Below are positions 1 through 8,081 of a stretch of 11,252 nucleotides of DNA, one piece after another. The notes below the pieces were generated by a model. It was given only the letters and a program-made list of their open reading frames with translations, was not told where the DNA came from and searched no databases. Each line of letters begins with the position of its first letter. Position 1 is the first letter of the stretch. Made by a program: the position numbers and the translations under genes. The stretch covers positions 1 through 11,252 of the forward strand of contig CBFGTJ010000102.1 of assembly GCA_965651815.1 (NCBI GenBank). The letters run 5' to 3'. The DNA comes from CBFGTJ01 sp965651815 (lineage in GTDB: Bacteria > Actinomycetota > Acidimicrobiia > Acidimicrobiales > Microtrichaceae).

Positions 1-1
1 C

Positions 2-139
2 AACATGTCCTTGTACCGATCGCCCGAGATCTCCGTCACGACGGGGTCCGGCTCGTGTCGCTGGCACTTCCCCGCCTGCGGCATGAACGCCGCGGCCTTC
101 GACGACTGGGTCGAGCGCGTCGTCGCCCGGCGGCTCTGA
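2..139 (+). CDS. 3' end of an unrecognised gene (partial, 45 residues visible)
   Basis: An open frame enters from the left edge and ends at TGA 137-139. Nearly every third codon position is G or C, as in the clear genes of the window, so it is probably coding. The visible part is 45 residues. It contains a short Cys-rich stretch (SCRWHFPACG, two cysteines seven residues apart, with a Trp-His pair between them) and ends in an amphipathic tail (FDDWVERVVARRL). An ATG at 5-7 is in frame, so this could also be a whole 44-residue protein, but no ribosome site can be judged because the window starts there. I do not recognise the family. It converges on the lipoprotein gene with only 27 bases between the stop codons. 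Confidence 0.5.
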   Translation, partial: NMSLYRSPEISVTTGSGSCRWHFPACGMNAAAFDDWVERVVARRL

Positions 140-166
140 CGTCGCGCTGGCTCAGGTCGACTCCCA

Positions 167-2089
167 TTAGTCGTGGTTGCCGATCTCGCCGTAGCGCGGC
201 GCGCACGCGTCGGTCGCCGCGGCCGACCACGGGCCCGGCCCGGTGGTCGGGGTGCCACCGACCGCCACCTCGTCGATGAACTCGCCGACCAGGGCGGTGT
301 TCGCGTAGGCGACCCGGTGCCCACCGGCGATCTCGATCGAGGCCCGGGTCGTGCCATCCGGACCGTTGCCGGCCACCGGGGCGGTCGCCACCTCCGGGTC
401 GAGCGCGGCGTCGCCGAAGATCGAACCCCACTGCGGGTCGACCACCACCAGGCCCTGGGATGCGGCGAGGTGGCGGGACGCCTCCAGCGGCAGGCACCCG
501 TCGTCGCGCCCCGCGAAGTTGAGCCAGTGCCCCGAGGTCGGGAAGTTCGCCGGCTCCGCGACGTCCATCAGCGTCTGGATCACCTGGACGACCGGGCTCC
601 GCACGTCGATGCCCCGGCTGTCGCCGACCACCGCGGCGACGATCTCCCGCACGTCGGATCGGTACGAGATCGAGTTGTACTGGCCACTGGTCGCGGCGCT
701 CGTGACGATCGCCTTCACCTCGGGGGTCGTCGCCGCGACGAGCGCGACGGTCTGCGCGCCCTGGCTGTGCCCGGTCACGATGACGGTGTCGTCGTCGGTG
801 CGCACCGGCCGACCGGACCCGACCAGCGAACCGTCGAGCTCGAGCTGCTGCAGCATCCGCACGAGCACCCGGTTGTCGGCCGCCTGCTGGATGGGGTTGG
901 TGCGAGCCGCGGGCGGGTTGAGGAAGTTGTAGAAGAGCAGCTCGTGGAAGGCGTCGCCGTTCTCCTGGGGTGAGTAGAGCGGCGCGATCGAGCCGATCAC
1001 CGTGCGGCTCGCCTCCCGACCGAAGCCGCCCGACCCATCCGCGTTGCCGTTGGTGCCGTTGATGAACGTCTGGATCGCCCACCCCTGCTCGGGTGCCTCA
1101 CCGCACGGCACGCTCACCCGGACCTGGATCCGGTCGACGGAGCGGACCACGGCCCGGCCGTCGGGTCCGACCGTGATCCGCCCGCCCTCGAAGGTGCGCG
1201 GCGTGTTCCCCAGCTGGAACCTCGGCACCGCCAGCTCGCCCGAGAAGTGGCGCCGCGGGGCCGTCCCGTCGCATTCGCCCCCCGGGGTGAGCTCCGGCAC
1301 CTCGACGGGGAACTCGTCGATCGCGGCGGCGACCGCCTCCATCAGCGAGGTGGACTCTGCGGTCCGGAAGACGGTGAACCCGACGAGGTCGTCCGCCGAC
1401 CAGGCGGTCGTCGCGTCGAGGGCGGCACGCGCTGCGTCGCGCTGCGACCGCAGCTGCAGCCAGTGGGACTCCGAGCGCGCGGCGCCGGGGAGGAACGGGC
1501 CGTCGAGCGCGTCGATCAGCGGCGCCGGCGCGACCGGCTCGCCGTCCGTGGTGCGGATGCCCGAGGTGACGAGCACCGCGTACGCGGTGCCGGTGCGCAG
1601 CGCGTGGCCGGGGTACGGCAGCAGCGAGACCAGGTGGCGGGCCCGGTACCCGTCCGCGGGCTCGACCCGGGCCACCACCGGCACGCGGTGGCCGGATCCG
1701 TCGAGCGCCACGACCTGCAGCGGGCTGTCGGGCGACGCGCTCCGGGACGGTCCGGGCAGCGACGACTCGTCGATCGGCCCGGTGAAGCGGAGGTACATCG
1801 CGGAGTTGGTGCCGAAGTCGCGCACCTCCTTCGCGGCGATCTGCACCAACTGGGACAGGAGGAAGTTGTCCTTGGTGGGCAGGCCCGCCAGGTCCAGCGT
1901 GCCGTCGGCCTGCTTGCGGATGGCGTTGGGCCACGGGAGCGAGAAGAACCCGTTGGACCACGCGGCGTTCATCTCCACCGTGGTCGGCCCGCCGCCCTCC
2001 GAACCCGGCGGCGGCACGCACGCCACCGCGACCACTGCCACGAGCGCCGCCAGCGCCCCACGTACCCCCCAGCCCATCCGGTCCCGCAT
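167..2089 (-). CDS. Secreted lipoprotein with alpha/beta-hydrolase (esterase/lipase-like) domain
   Basis: 640 residues. The N-terminus has a basic MRDR start, a hydrophobic core (about 11-23) and a lipobox-like AVAC with Cys24, so the mature protein is probably lipid-anchored outside the membrane. The mature start (FFSLPWPNAIRK, about 48-59, then DGTLDLAGLP) and MYLRFTGPID (98-107) resemble the N-terminal Ig-like segment of large secreted hydrolases. GHSQG at 440-444 is a nucleophile elbow with Ser442; Asp529 or Asp530 (GRDDG) and His591 (GGHRVAY) are plausible triad partners. Cysteines at 273, 329, 532 and 628 could form disulfides in an exported protein. The start is fixed by GGAGGT five bases before the ATG. 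It lies 70 bases downstream of the copper ATPase on the same strand but has its own candidate -10. The substrate is unknown; lipase, esterase or polyester depolymerase are all possible. Confidence 0.85.
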   Translation of the reverse strand: MRDRMGWGVRGALAALVAVVAVACVPPPGSEGGGPTTVEMNAAWSNGFFSLPWPNAIRKQADGTLDLAGLPTKDNFLLSQLVQIAAKEVRDFGTNSAMYLRFTGPIDESSLPGPSRSASPDSPLQVVALDGSGHRVPVVARVEPADGYRARHLVSLLPYPGHALRTGTAYAVLVTSGIRTTDGEPVAPAPLIDALDGPFLPGAARSESHWLQLRSQRDAARAALDATTAWSADDLVGFTVFRTAESTSLMEAVAAAIDEFPVEVPELTPGGECDGTAPRRHFSGELAVPRFQLGNTPRTFEGGRITVGPDGRAVVRSVDRIQVRVSVPCGEAPEQGWAIQTFINGTNGNADGSGGFGREASRTVIGSIAPLYSPQENGDAFHELLFYNFLNPPAARTNPIQQAADNRVLVRMLQQLELDGSLVGSGRPVRTDDDTVIVTGHSQGAQTVALVAATTPEVKAIVTSAATSGQYNSISYRSDVREIVAAVVGDSRGIDVRSPVVQVIQTLMDVAEPANFPTSGHWLNFAGRDDGCLPLEASRHLAASQGLVVVDPQWGSIFGDAALDPEVATAPVAGNGPDGTTRASIEIAGGHRVAYANTALVGEFIDEVAVGGTPTTGPGPWSAAATDACAPRYGEIGNHD

Positions 2090-2094
2090 GTCCC

Positions 2095-2100
2095 ACCTCC
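2095..2100 (-). promoter_or_regulatory. Ribosome binding site of the lipoprotein gene
   Basis: On the minus strand GGAGGT lies five bases before the ATG at 2089. This strong site favours that ATG over the internal ATG four codons further in. Confidence 0.7.
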
Positions 2101-2116
2101 GGCTCCGCCCGGCGGC

Positions 2117-2122
2117 AGCGTA
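2117..2122 (-). promoter_or_regulatory. Candidate -10 (TACGCT) for the lipoprotein gene
   Basis: Minus-strand TACGCT in the 70-base gap after the ATPase gene predicts a transcript start near 2110, leaving a leader of about 20 bases that contains the GGAGGT site. The same hexamer precedes the glycerate kinase gene. No convincing -35 is seen, so the gene may also be read through from the ATPase. Confidence 0.4.
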
Positions 2123-2159
2123 GCCAGACCGCGGCGGACGGGTCCCCGGAGCGGACGCC

Positions 2160-4292
<2,133 letters not shown>

Positions 4293-4298
4293 CGGGGG

Positions 4299-4305
4299 CC
4301 TCCTC
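4299..4305 (-). promoter_or_regulatory. Ribosome binding site that fixes the ATPase start
   Basis: Minus-strand GAGGAGG lies six bases before the ATG at 4292. The reading frame stays open for more than 2.6 kb further upstream on this strand, so this site, together with the His-rich family-like N-terminus, decides the start. Confidence 0.8.
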
Positions 4306-4322
4306 GGCGTCAGCCGCCCACG

Positions 4323-4337
4323 TACCCCCGAGGGGTA
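4323..4337. promoter_or_regulatory. CsoR-like copper operator (TACCCC-CGA-GGGGTA)
   Basis: A perfect 6+6 inverted repeat with a 3-base spacer, 30 bases upstream of the copper ATPase ATG and 21 bases upstream of the GTG of the divergent membrane-protein gene. G-tract palindromes of the form TACCCC..GGGGTA are the known DNA targets of the CsoR family of Cu(I)-responsive repressors. Its place before a CPH ATPase fits copper-induced derepression. No CsoR gene is in the window. The assignment rests on motif and context only. Confidence 0.7.
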
Positions 4338-4358
4338 TGAGGGCAGACCCGGGCGCAG

Positions 4359-5111
4359 GTGGGACGGAGGGCCGCGCGCCCCACCTACCATGCCCGCATC
4401 GAGGACCGGCCCGCTGACCCACGGTCGCCCCGGCACCGGGGACGGCGGCGCACGCTCGGCGTCGTGTCGACCTGGACGGTGGGGCTCGTCGTGCTCGCCG
4501 GCGGGATCGCCGCGACCCTCGAGGCGACCCGGCTCGCGGACCTCGGCGTCGGCCCGCTCGACGTGCTGAACACCGCGGTGTCCCGCCGCACCGGGCTCGA
4601 CATCGGCATCGCGATCGGCCTCGTCAACGCGGTGATGGTCCTGGCCACCCGGGCGCTCGGCGGCCGCCTCGCGGTCGCCACGGTCGCGACCGCCGTCGCG
4701 CTCGGTCCCGTCGTCGACGGTTGGCTCGCCCTCCACGACGTGCTCGGCGTCGCGGCAGAGGGCCCGTGGGCGTGGTCGCTCCTCGTCGCCGGCACCGCGG
4801 CGATCGGCGCGGGCGGCGCGATCCAGATCAGCTCCGGGTGGGGCCCGAGCCCGCTCGACGCGCTCGTCGTGCGCATCGCCGGTCCGAGGTGGAGCCTGCG
4901 GCTCGTGCGGACCGTGGCGGAGCTGTCGCTCGCCGCGGCGGGTGCGCTCGCCGGCGGGGCGATCGGGCCCGGCACGGTGGTCATCGCGCTCGGCGTCGGG
5001 CCCGCGCTCGGGGCCTCGATGCGGCTCCTGGCGCCGCTGCGCGCCCGCCTCGGCACCACCGGCGTCGACCACCTGGCCGGCGGGGGTTCCGCGGCGCCGC
5101 CGGCCGGGTAG
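4359..5111 (+). CDS. YczE/YitT-like multi-pass membrane protein
   Basis: 250 residues from the upstream GTG. Residues 39-228 are mostly hydrophobic, with several membrane segments. Features typical of the YczE-like family are visible: an LGVGPLDVLN motif (62-71) followed by a TGLDIG turn (78-83), a second related motif WGPSPLDAL (161-169) suggesting an internal two-fold repeat, and the C-terminal IGPGTVVIALGVGPALG (202-218). The biochemical role of the family is not established. The start is uncertain: GTG 4359 has no clear ribosome site and adds an Arg-rich tail of about 35 residues, while an in-frame GTG at 4464 (residue 36) would start right before the first helix. A TAnnnT hexamer at 4386-4391 would favour a start after 4391. 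It is divergent from the copper ATPase across a short gap with the CsoR-like operator, so copper control is possible but unproven. Confidence 0.8.
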   Translation: MGRRAARPTYHARIEDRPADPRSPRHRGRRRTLGVVSTWTVGLVVLAGGIAATLEATRLADLGVGPLDVLNTAVSRRTGLDIGIAIGLVNAVMVLATRALGGRLAVATVATAVALGPVVDGWLALHDVLGVAAEGPWAWSLLVAGTAAIGAGGAIQISSGWGPSPLDALVVRIAGPRWSLRLVRTVAELSLAAAGALAGGAIGPGTVVIALGVGPALGASMRLLAPLRARLGTTGVDHLAGGGSAAPPAG

Positions 5112-5148
5112 GACCAGGGTCTGTCCCCGAACCAGGAAGGGAGCGGTG

Positions 5149-5310
5149 ATGGCGCCGACCGACGATCCCCGGGCACCGCACCCGCCCGACGACGACACCG
5201 GCGAGGACGACCACGACGAGGTCGAGCCCGAGGCCGAGGCGGATCCCGGGTCCCCGGGGTCGGGCCTCGTGCGCGGCGAGGAACCGGCGGAGCCCAACGA
5301 GCCCGGTTGA
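5149..5310 (+). CDS. Small acidic protein of unknown function (53 residues)
   Basis: ATG at 5149 is preceded by a purine-rich site (GGAAGGGAG, five bases before the ATG), and the frame ends at TGA 5308-5310. The product has 18 Asp/Glu among 53 residues, only two Arg and no Lys, many prolines, no Cys and no hydrophobic segment, so it is probably soluble and disordered. The C-terminus (GLVRGEEPAEPNEPG, 39-53) is less repetitive than the acidic middle and is the part most likely to be conserved. It lies 37 bases after the membrane-protein gene on the same strand, so co-transcription is plausible. I do not recognise a family. The strong ribosome site and isolated position support a real gene, but low-complexity composition makes a chance frame possible. 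Confidence 0.6.
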   Translation: MAPTDDPRAPHPPDDDTGEDDHDEVEPEAEADPGSPGSGLVRGEEPAEPNEPG

Positions 5311-5333
5311 GACGCACTGCAGGGAGCTAGCGT
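5307..5333 (+). promoter_or_regulatory. Candidate promoter of the M50 protease gene
   Basis: TTGAGA (5307-5312) and TAGCGT (5328-5333) are spaced by 15 bases, shorter than the usual 17. The -35 overlaps the stop codon of the small acidic gene. A start near 5340 would give a leader of about 70 bases. Moderate support only. Confidence 0.35.
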
Positions 5334-5408
5334 CGCGGGCGAGGACGTGGTCCGGCAGCCGACCCCGCACGAGGTCCCGTCGGACCCCACGAGCGGAAGG
5401 GCGCGGAG

Positions 5409-6563
5409 ATGACGGAGAGCCTTCGCCTCGGGCGGATCGCAGGGGTGTCGGTCGGGATCAACTGGAGCGTCCTCGCGATCTTCGTGCTGATCGCGGTGAG
5501 CCTCGCCGGCGGCCGCCTGCCCGAGGTGTACCCGGACCAGTCGCCGACCGCGTACCTCGTCGCCGGGTTCCTCGCCGCGGTCGTGTTCTTCGCGTCGCTG
5601 CTCGCGCACGAGCTCAGCCACGCCGTCGTCGCGAGGCGCAACGGCATCGAGGTGGAGGGGATCGTGCTCTGGCTCTTCGGCGGCGTCGCCAAGATGAAGG
5701 GCGACCCGGACGCACCCGGGCCGGCGTTCCGCATCGCCGCCGCCGGGCCGTCGGTCAGCATCGTGCTGGGCCTGCTGTTCCTCGGCGTCGCGGCGGTCCT
5801 CGACGAGCGCGGCGCCGAGGGGCTCGTCGCCGAGTCCGCTCGCTGGCTGGGGGTCATCAACCTCGTGCTCGCCGGGTTCAACCTCCTCCCCGGCGCACCC
5901 CTCGACGGCGGCCGCGTGCTGCGGGCCGTCCTGTGGAAGATCAGCGGCGACAAGGAGCGGTCCTGGGTCCAAGCGGCGCGCGCGGGCCGCGTCGTCGGGT
6001 TCGTGGTGATCGGGCTGGGGGTGCTCCAGTTCGCGGCCTTCGGCGTGGGAGGGCTCTGGCTGGTCCTCATCGGCTGGTTCCTCGTCAGCGCCGCCCGCGT
6101 GGAGGAGGCGCACGCGGAGCTGCGCGGCTCGTTCGGCGACATGACCGTCGACCGGCTGATGACCGTGGACCCCGTCACGGTGCCCGCGGACGTCCCGCTC
6201 CAGGACTTCCTCGACGCGTGGGTCTTCCGCCACCGCTTCTCCACCTTCCCGGTGACCGACGCCCACGGCCGGCTGGTCGGGCTCGTCACCGTGAACCGCA
6301 TCAAGGACGTGCCGCCCGACGCCAGGGCGCACACCACCGTCGGCCAGCTCGCGGCGCGCCTGTCGGACGTGCCGACCGCCCACCCGTCCGAGCGCGTCGT
6401 GGACGTGATCGACCGCCTCGGCGGTGCCGAGGACCGCCGGTTGCTGGTGGTGGACGGCGACCGGGCCGTCGGGATCGTCTCGCCCGCGGACGTGATCCGG
6501 GTGATGGAGCTGAACGCGCTGCGCTCCGGGCGGGGGCCCGTGCCCCCGCTGGGCATGCCGTGA
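5409..6563 (+). CDS. Site-2 (M50) intramembrane metalloprotease with CBS domain pair
   Basis: 384 residues. The zinc motif HELSH (67-71, catalytic Glu68) lies in a hydrophobic segment, and the third ligand motif NLLPGAPLDGGR (158-169, Asp166) lies in a later one, with AAGPS (111-115) between. About six membrane helices precede residue 230. The C-terminal half carries two CBS modules, roughly 248-300 (MTVDPVTVP, FPVTDAHGRLVGLV) and 308-367 (LLVVDGDRAVGIVSPADVI), which in this family sense nucleotides. This order matches the Rip3-like or SpoIVFB-type group of site-2 proteases, known to cleave membrane-bound anti-sigma factors or other single-pass proteins. The substrate cannot be read from the context. 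The ATG is preceded by GGAAGG at eight bases. The gene stands alone between the small acidic gene and a hairpin. Confidence 0.92.
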   Translation: MTESLRLGRIAGVSVGINWSVLAIFVLIAVSLAGGRLPEVYPDQSPTAYLVAGFLAAVVFFASLLAHELSHAVVARRNGIEVEGIVLWLFGGVAKMKGDPDAPGPAFRIAAAGPSVSIVLGLLFLGVAAVLDERGAEGLVAESARWLGVINLVLAGFNLLPGAPLDGGRVLRAVLWKISGDKERSWVQAARAGRVVGFVVIGLGVLQFAAFGVGGLWLVLIGWFLVSAARVEEAHAELRGSFGDMTVDRLMTVDPVTVPADVPLQDFLDAWVFRHRFSTFPVTDAHGRLVGLVTVNRIKDVPPDARAHTTVGQLAARLSDVPTAHPSERVVDVIDRLGGAEDRRLLVVDGDRAVGIVSPADVIRVMELNALRSGRGPVPPLGMP

Positions 6564-6613
6564 CCGGCCCCGCGGCGGCGCCCGTCGCCGTGCCGGAGCC
6601 GCCCCGTCCGTGG

Positions 6614-6633
6614 CCTCCTCGCCGCGGAGGAGG
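6614..6633 (+). terminator. 7-bp hairpin after the M50 protease gene
   Basis: CCTCCTC and GAGGAGG form a perfect 7-bp inverted repeat around a 6-base loop, 50 bases after the protease stop codon and five bases before the -10 of the next gene. No T-tract follows. It may be a GC-type terminator for the upstream gene, or an operator overlapping the -35 zone of the downstream promoter. Confidence 0.4.
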
Positions 6634-6638
6634 GCGAG

Positions 6639-6644
6639 TAGGGT
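6639..6644 (+). promoter_or_regulatory. -10 (TAGGGT) of the LytR_C-otsB unit, probably leaderless
   Basis: TAGGGT ends seven bases before the ATG at 6652, so transcription would start at or next to the A of the start codon. GGAGGAGGG upstream is too far away (at least 18 bases) to act as the ribosome site. The same arrangement is seen before otsA and glycerate kinase. Confidence 0.55.
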
Positions 6645-6651
6645 TCCTGCC

Positions 6652-7287
6652 ATGACCACGACGCAACGTCCGCGTCCTGCCCGCCAGGCGCCGCCCGGGC
6701 CGGATCCGGTGCCACGGGGCCTGATCCTGGTCGCGGTCGCGGTCGTGCTCGGGGTGATCCTCCTGGTGAAGGGCGGCGGCGTCGGGTTCGAGCGTGACGG
6801 CGGCGACGTCGAGATCTCCACCGGTGGCGACACCGACACGACCGCCGTCGACGAGACGACCACCACCGCACCGCCACCGCCGGCGACGAGCGTCGCGCCG
6901 GCCGAGCTCCAGGTCACGGCGCTGAACTCGGCGGGCATCGACGGGTTCGCCGGCCAGACCCAGCAGTTCCTCAGCGTGGCGGGCGGCTACACGTCGGTCA
7001 CCGCGATCACGGGCGCCGGCCTGGTGGAGCAGACCGTGGTGCACTTCGCCGAGGGGTTCGAGGCGGACGCGAACGCGGTCGCCGAGGTGCTCGGCCTCGA
7101 CCCGAGCCGGGTGTCGCCGCTGCCCGCCGACCAGCAGCTCGCCCGCAACCCGGGCGAGTTCCCCGACACGACGCAGGTCGCCGTCGTGCTCGGCCCTGAC
7201 GTCGCCCCGACGGTGCAGGGAGCTGCCGAGGGCCAATCCGACGCGGACGGGGCCGCCGAGGGCGACGACGCCGCCGGCGGCACCTGA
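6652..7287 (+). CDS. Membrane-anchored LytR_C-domain protein
   Basis: 211 residues. A Pro/Arg-rich cytoplasmic tail (1-22) is followed by one membrane helix (about 23-39), a Thr/Pro-rich linker (55-84, TTTTAPPPP), an extracytoplasmic LytR_C-like domain (about 86-183, from LQVTALNSAGIDGFA to TTQVAVVLGPD) and a disordered Ala/Gly/Asp tail. LytR_C usually follows the catalytic LCP domain in cell-wall polymer ligases; here the LCP domain is missing, so the protein is probably a binding or scaffolding factor at the envelope rather than an enzyme. The start at 6652 is supported by the TAGGGT -10 seven bases upstream. The stop codon is one base before the otsB GTG, so the two genes are almost certainly co-transcribed and translationally coupled. 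Confidence 0.85.
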   Translation: MTTTQRPRPARQAPPGPDPVPRGLILVAVAVVLGVILLVKGGGVGFERDGGDVEISTGGDTDTTAVDETTTTAPPPPATSVAPAELQVTALNSAGIDGFAGQTQQFLSVAGGYTSVTAITGAGLVEQTVVHFAEGFEADANAVAEVLGLDPSRVSPLPADQQLARNPGEFPDTTQVAVVLGPDVAPTVQGAAEGQSDADGAAEGDDAAGGT

Positions 7288-7288
7288 C

Positions 7289-8059
7289 GTGGCGGAGGCG
7301 GGACCCACCGAGCTGCTCCGCCGCCTGGTCGAGCCGGGAGCCGACGGCCTCCTCGCGCTCGACTTCGACGGGACCCTCGCACCCATCGTCGACGATCCGG
7401 CAGCTGCGGCCCCCCTGGAGGGCGTCCCGGAGCTGCTGGAGGAGCTCGCGTCGCGCGTCGGCGAGGTGGCCGTCGTGTCGGGGCGCCCGCTGTCGTACCT
7501 GACCCACCACCTCCCGGCGAGCCTCACGCTCGTCGGGCTCTACGGGCTCGAGACCCTGCGCCGCGGCGAGGTCGTCGACCACCCGAACGCCGGGGTCTGG
7601 CGGGAGACCATCGCGGACGTCGCCCGGGGCGCCGAGCTGCGCGGCCCCACCGGCATGACCGTCGAGCTGAAGGGCGCCTCCATCACGCTGCACTACCGGC
7701 AGCACCCCGAGATCGCCGAGCAGGTGGCGAAGTACGCGCGGGAGGCCGCCGAGCTGGCGGGGCTGCGGGTCCGCCCCGCACGCATGAGCGTCGAGCTGCA
7801 TCCCCCGATCGACGAGGACAAGGGCACCTCGCTCGCACGGCTCGCGGCCGAGCACATCGGGCCGGTGGTGTTCGCCGGCGACGACGTCGGTGACCTCGCC
7901 GCGTTCGACGCGCTCGACGCGCTCGAGGCAGAGGGCCGTTCCGTACTGCGCATCGCGGTGGACAGCACCGAGGCGCCCGAGGAGCTGCGGTCGCGGGCCG
8001 ACCTGGTGGTCGCCGGCCCGGAGGGGTTCGCGCAGCTGCTCCGTTCGCTGCTGTCCTGA
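7289..8059 (+). CDS. otsB: Trehalose-6-phosphate phosphatase OtsB
   Basis: 256 residues, normal for the family. It removes phosphate from trehalose-6-phosphate to give trehalose in the cytoplasm. HAD motifs are intact: DFDGTLAP (25-32; nucleophile Asp25, acid-base Asp27), SGR (64-66), Lys178 (DKGTSL), and GDDVGD (197-202), a variant of the usual GDDxTD that keeps the metal-binding acids. GLYGLE (83-88) corresponds to the GxHGxE segment, and SVELHPP (167-173) and the DKG region fit substrate-side motifs of the family. The GTG start is one base after the stop of the LytR_C gene, so expression relies on translational coupling. The gene ends 15 bases from the end of the convergent otsA; its stop codon lies inside a hairpin shared with otsA. 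Confidence 0.93.
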   Translation: MAEAGPTELLRRLVEPGADGLLALDFDGTLAPIVDDPAAAAPLEGVPELLEELASRVGEVAVVSGRPLSYLTHHLPASLTLVGLYGLETLRRGEVVDHPNAGVWRETIADVARGAELRGPTGMTVELKGASITLHYRQHPEIAEQVAKYAREAAELAGLRVRPARMSVELHPPIDEDKGTSLARLAAEHIGPVVFAGDDVGDLAAFDALDALEAEGRSVLRIAVDSTEAPEELRSRADLVVAGPEGFAQLLRSLLS

Positions 8060-8081
8060 CCGGCCGGCGACCGCTCAGGAC
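8053..8081. terminator. Bidirectional hairpin containing the stop codons of otsB and otsA
   Basis: GTCCTGA (8053-8059) pairs perfectly with TCAGGAC (8075-8081); after one C-C mismatch, CGG (8061-8063) pairs with CCG (8071-8073) around a 7-base loop. Each arm contains the stop codon of one gene (TGA 8057-8059 for otsB; TCA 8075-8077 on the plus strand, TGA for otsA). There is no T-tract. It is well placed as a two-way terminator between convergent genes. Confidence 0.5.

Noticed and set aside
158..173. Small inverted repeat CGACT-N6-AGTCG at the convergent ends of the left fragment and the lipoprotein gene
   Set aside because: Only five base pairs and no T-tract. It resembles the otsB-otsA hairpin in position, but is too short to call a terminator.
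4319..4324. Possible -10 (TACGTG) for the copper ATPase
   Set aside because: It overlaps the CsoR-like site, as expected for a repressed promoter, but lacks the final T and any -35, so I cannot place the promoter.
4293..6938. Minus-strand open frame continuing upstream of the copper ATPase for about 880 codons
   Set aside because: It is antisense to the YczE-like, small acidic, M50 and LytR_C genes, is low-complexity Arg/Pro/Asp/His-rich, and the ATPase has its own ribosome site and family-like N-terminus at 4292. It reflects the scarcity of stop codons at this GC content.
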